Assembly: GCA_021801945.1 (NCBI GenBank)
Contig: JAKABE010000190.1
Coordinates: 1 to 6,556, forward strand
Reading direction: 5' to 3'
DNA length: 6,556 nucleotides
DNA from: Acidobacteriota bacterium
GTDB lineage: Bacteria; Acidobacteriota; Terriglobia; Terriglobales; Acidobacteriaceae
Part shown: piece after piece, positions 6,385-6,556 of the stretch
How the letters are laid out: each line of letters starts with the position of its first letter
Numbering within the stretch: position 1 is the first letter of the stretch
The notes under the pieces: generated by a model
Databases searched by the model: none
Seen by the model: only the letters and a program-made list of their open reading frames with translations
Told to the model about the DNA's origin: nothing
Program-made: the position numbers and the translations under genes

Positions 6385-6396
6385 CTACTATAGTAG
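6385..6396 (+). promoter_or_regulatory. -10 box TATAGT inside a perfect 12-bp palindrome; candidate leaderless promoter
   Basis: CTACTATAGTAG is its own reverse complement. It contains TATAGT at 6389-6394, a close match to the -10 consensus. The usual spacing places the transcription start at or next to 6401, the G of the GTG start codon, so the mRNA would have no leader. No good Shine-Dalgarno sequence precedes the GTG, which agrees with this. No clear -35 box is visible. Confidence 0.5.
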
Positions 6397-6400
6397 AGCC

Positions 6401-6556
6401 GTGCCTCTGCTCGATCCCATTCCGTCCCCCGTCCAGCACGCCGACTTGGCCGCACTCGAGTGGGAGCCGCTCCTGGCGCTGGTCGCCGGCTTTGCCGCCT
6501 CGCCCGCCGGCCGTGACGCGGTTCTCACCCTCCATCCCTCCAGCGAAAAGCCATGG
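6401..6556 (+). CDS. mutS2: N-terminus of a MutS2 family protein, cut by the window edge
   Basis: The 52 codons to the edge read as a MutS2 amino terminus. The pattern ALEWEPLLALVAGFAASPAGRD followed by LTLHPSS fits the family signature of a leucine-rich start (LEF...), then A-A/S-S-x-x-G and a closing L-x-P-S. MutS2 proteins have MutS-like ATPase and clamp regions and usually a C-terminal Smr nuclease domain. They are linked to suppression of homologous recombination and, in Bacillus, to splitting collided ribosomes. All of the ATPase and Smr parts lie outside this window, so neither completeness nor activity can be judged. The GTG at 6401 is preferred because family-like sequence begins soon after it and a -10 box is placed for leaderless initiation. 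An in-frame GTG at 6368 would add 11 residues but lies inside the inverted repeat. Confidence 0.78.
   Translation, partial: MPLLDPIPSPVQHADLAALEWEPLLALVAGFAASPAGRDAVLTLHPSSEKPW

Noticed and set aside
6368..6400. Upstream in-frame GTG for the MutS2 gene
   Set aside because: It lies within the inverted repeat, upstream of the predicted -10 box, and the extra residues do not resemble the family.

Overview
The window looks like chromosomal DNA of an acidobacterium (phylum Acidobacteriota). The strongest marker is a complete 821-residue MacB/FtsX-type permease with two permease halves and no ATPase partner, the architecture known as ADOP (acidobacterial duplicated orphan permease). A secreted DUF2911 protein, a family frequent in that phylum, and a GC-rich composition agree with this. 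The assignment is an inference from family content; there is no rRNA here to confirm it. I found no mobile element, CRISPR array, tRNA or rRNA.

Layout, left to right. The left edge holds the start of an unidentified small membrane protein on the minus strand (121 to the edge). Next, also on the minus strand, are the two carbon-handling genes of the 2-methylcitrate cycle: prpC (1411 to 245) lies downstream of prpB (2388 to 1486). Their 74-nt gap contains a back-to-back 19-nt imperfect repeat ending in the prpC ribosome binding site. A 148-nt divergent intergenic region separates prpB from a plus-strand gene for an exported DUF2911 protein (2537-3079). After a 222-nt gap rich in hairpins comes a plus-strand FmdB-type zinc-ribbon protein (3302-3595, TTG start). 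It converges, with only 36 nt between, on the minus-strand ADOP permease (6097 to 3632). A 303-nt divergent region then leads to the first 52 codons of a MutS2-type protein (6401 to the right edge, plus strand).

How the genes work together. PrpC condenses propionyl-CoA with oxaloacetate to 2-methylcitrate, and PrpB cleaves 2-methylisocitrate to pyruvate and succinate. The dehydratase/hydratase step (PrpD, or AcnD/PrpF plus aconitase) and a PrpR-type regulator are not in the window and must lie elsewhere. The other genes have no obvious functional link to propionate metabolism or to each other.

The most interesting non-coding signal is at the right edge. A TATAGT -10 box sits inside a perfect 12-bp palindrome exactly six bases before the GTG of the MutS2 gene, with an 8-bp inverted repeat just upstream, suggesting a leaderless and possibly regulated transcript. 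I do not see an undescribed multi-gene system; the window is mostly ordinary housekeeping and accessory genes with a few regulatory structures worth checking.
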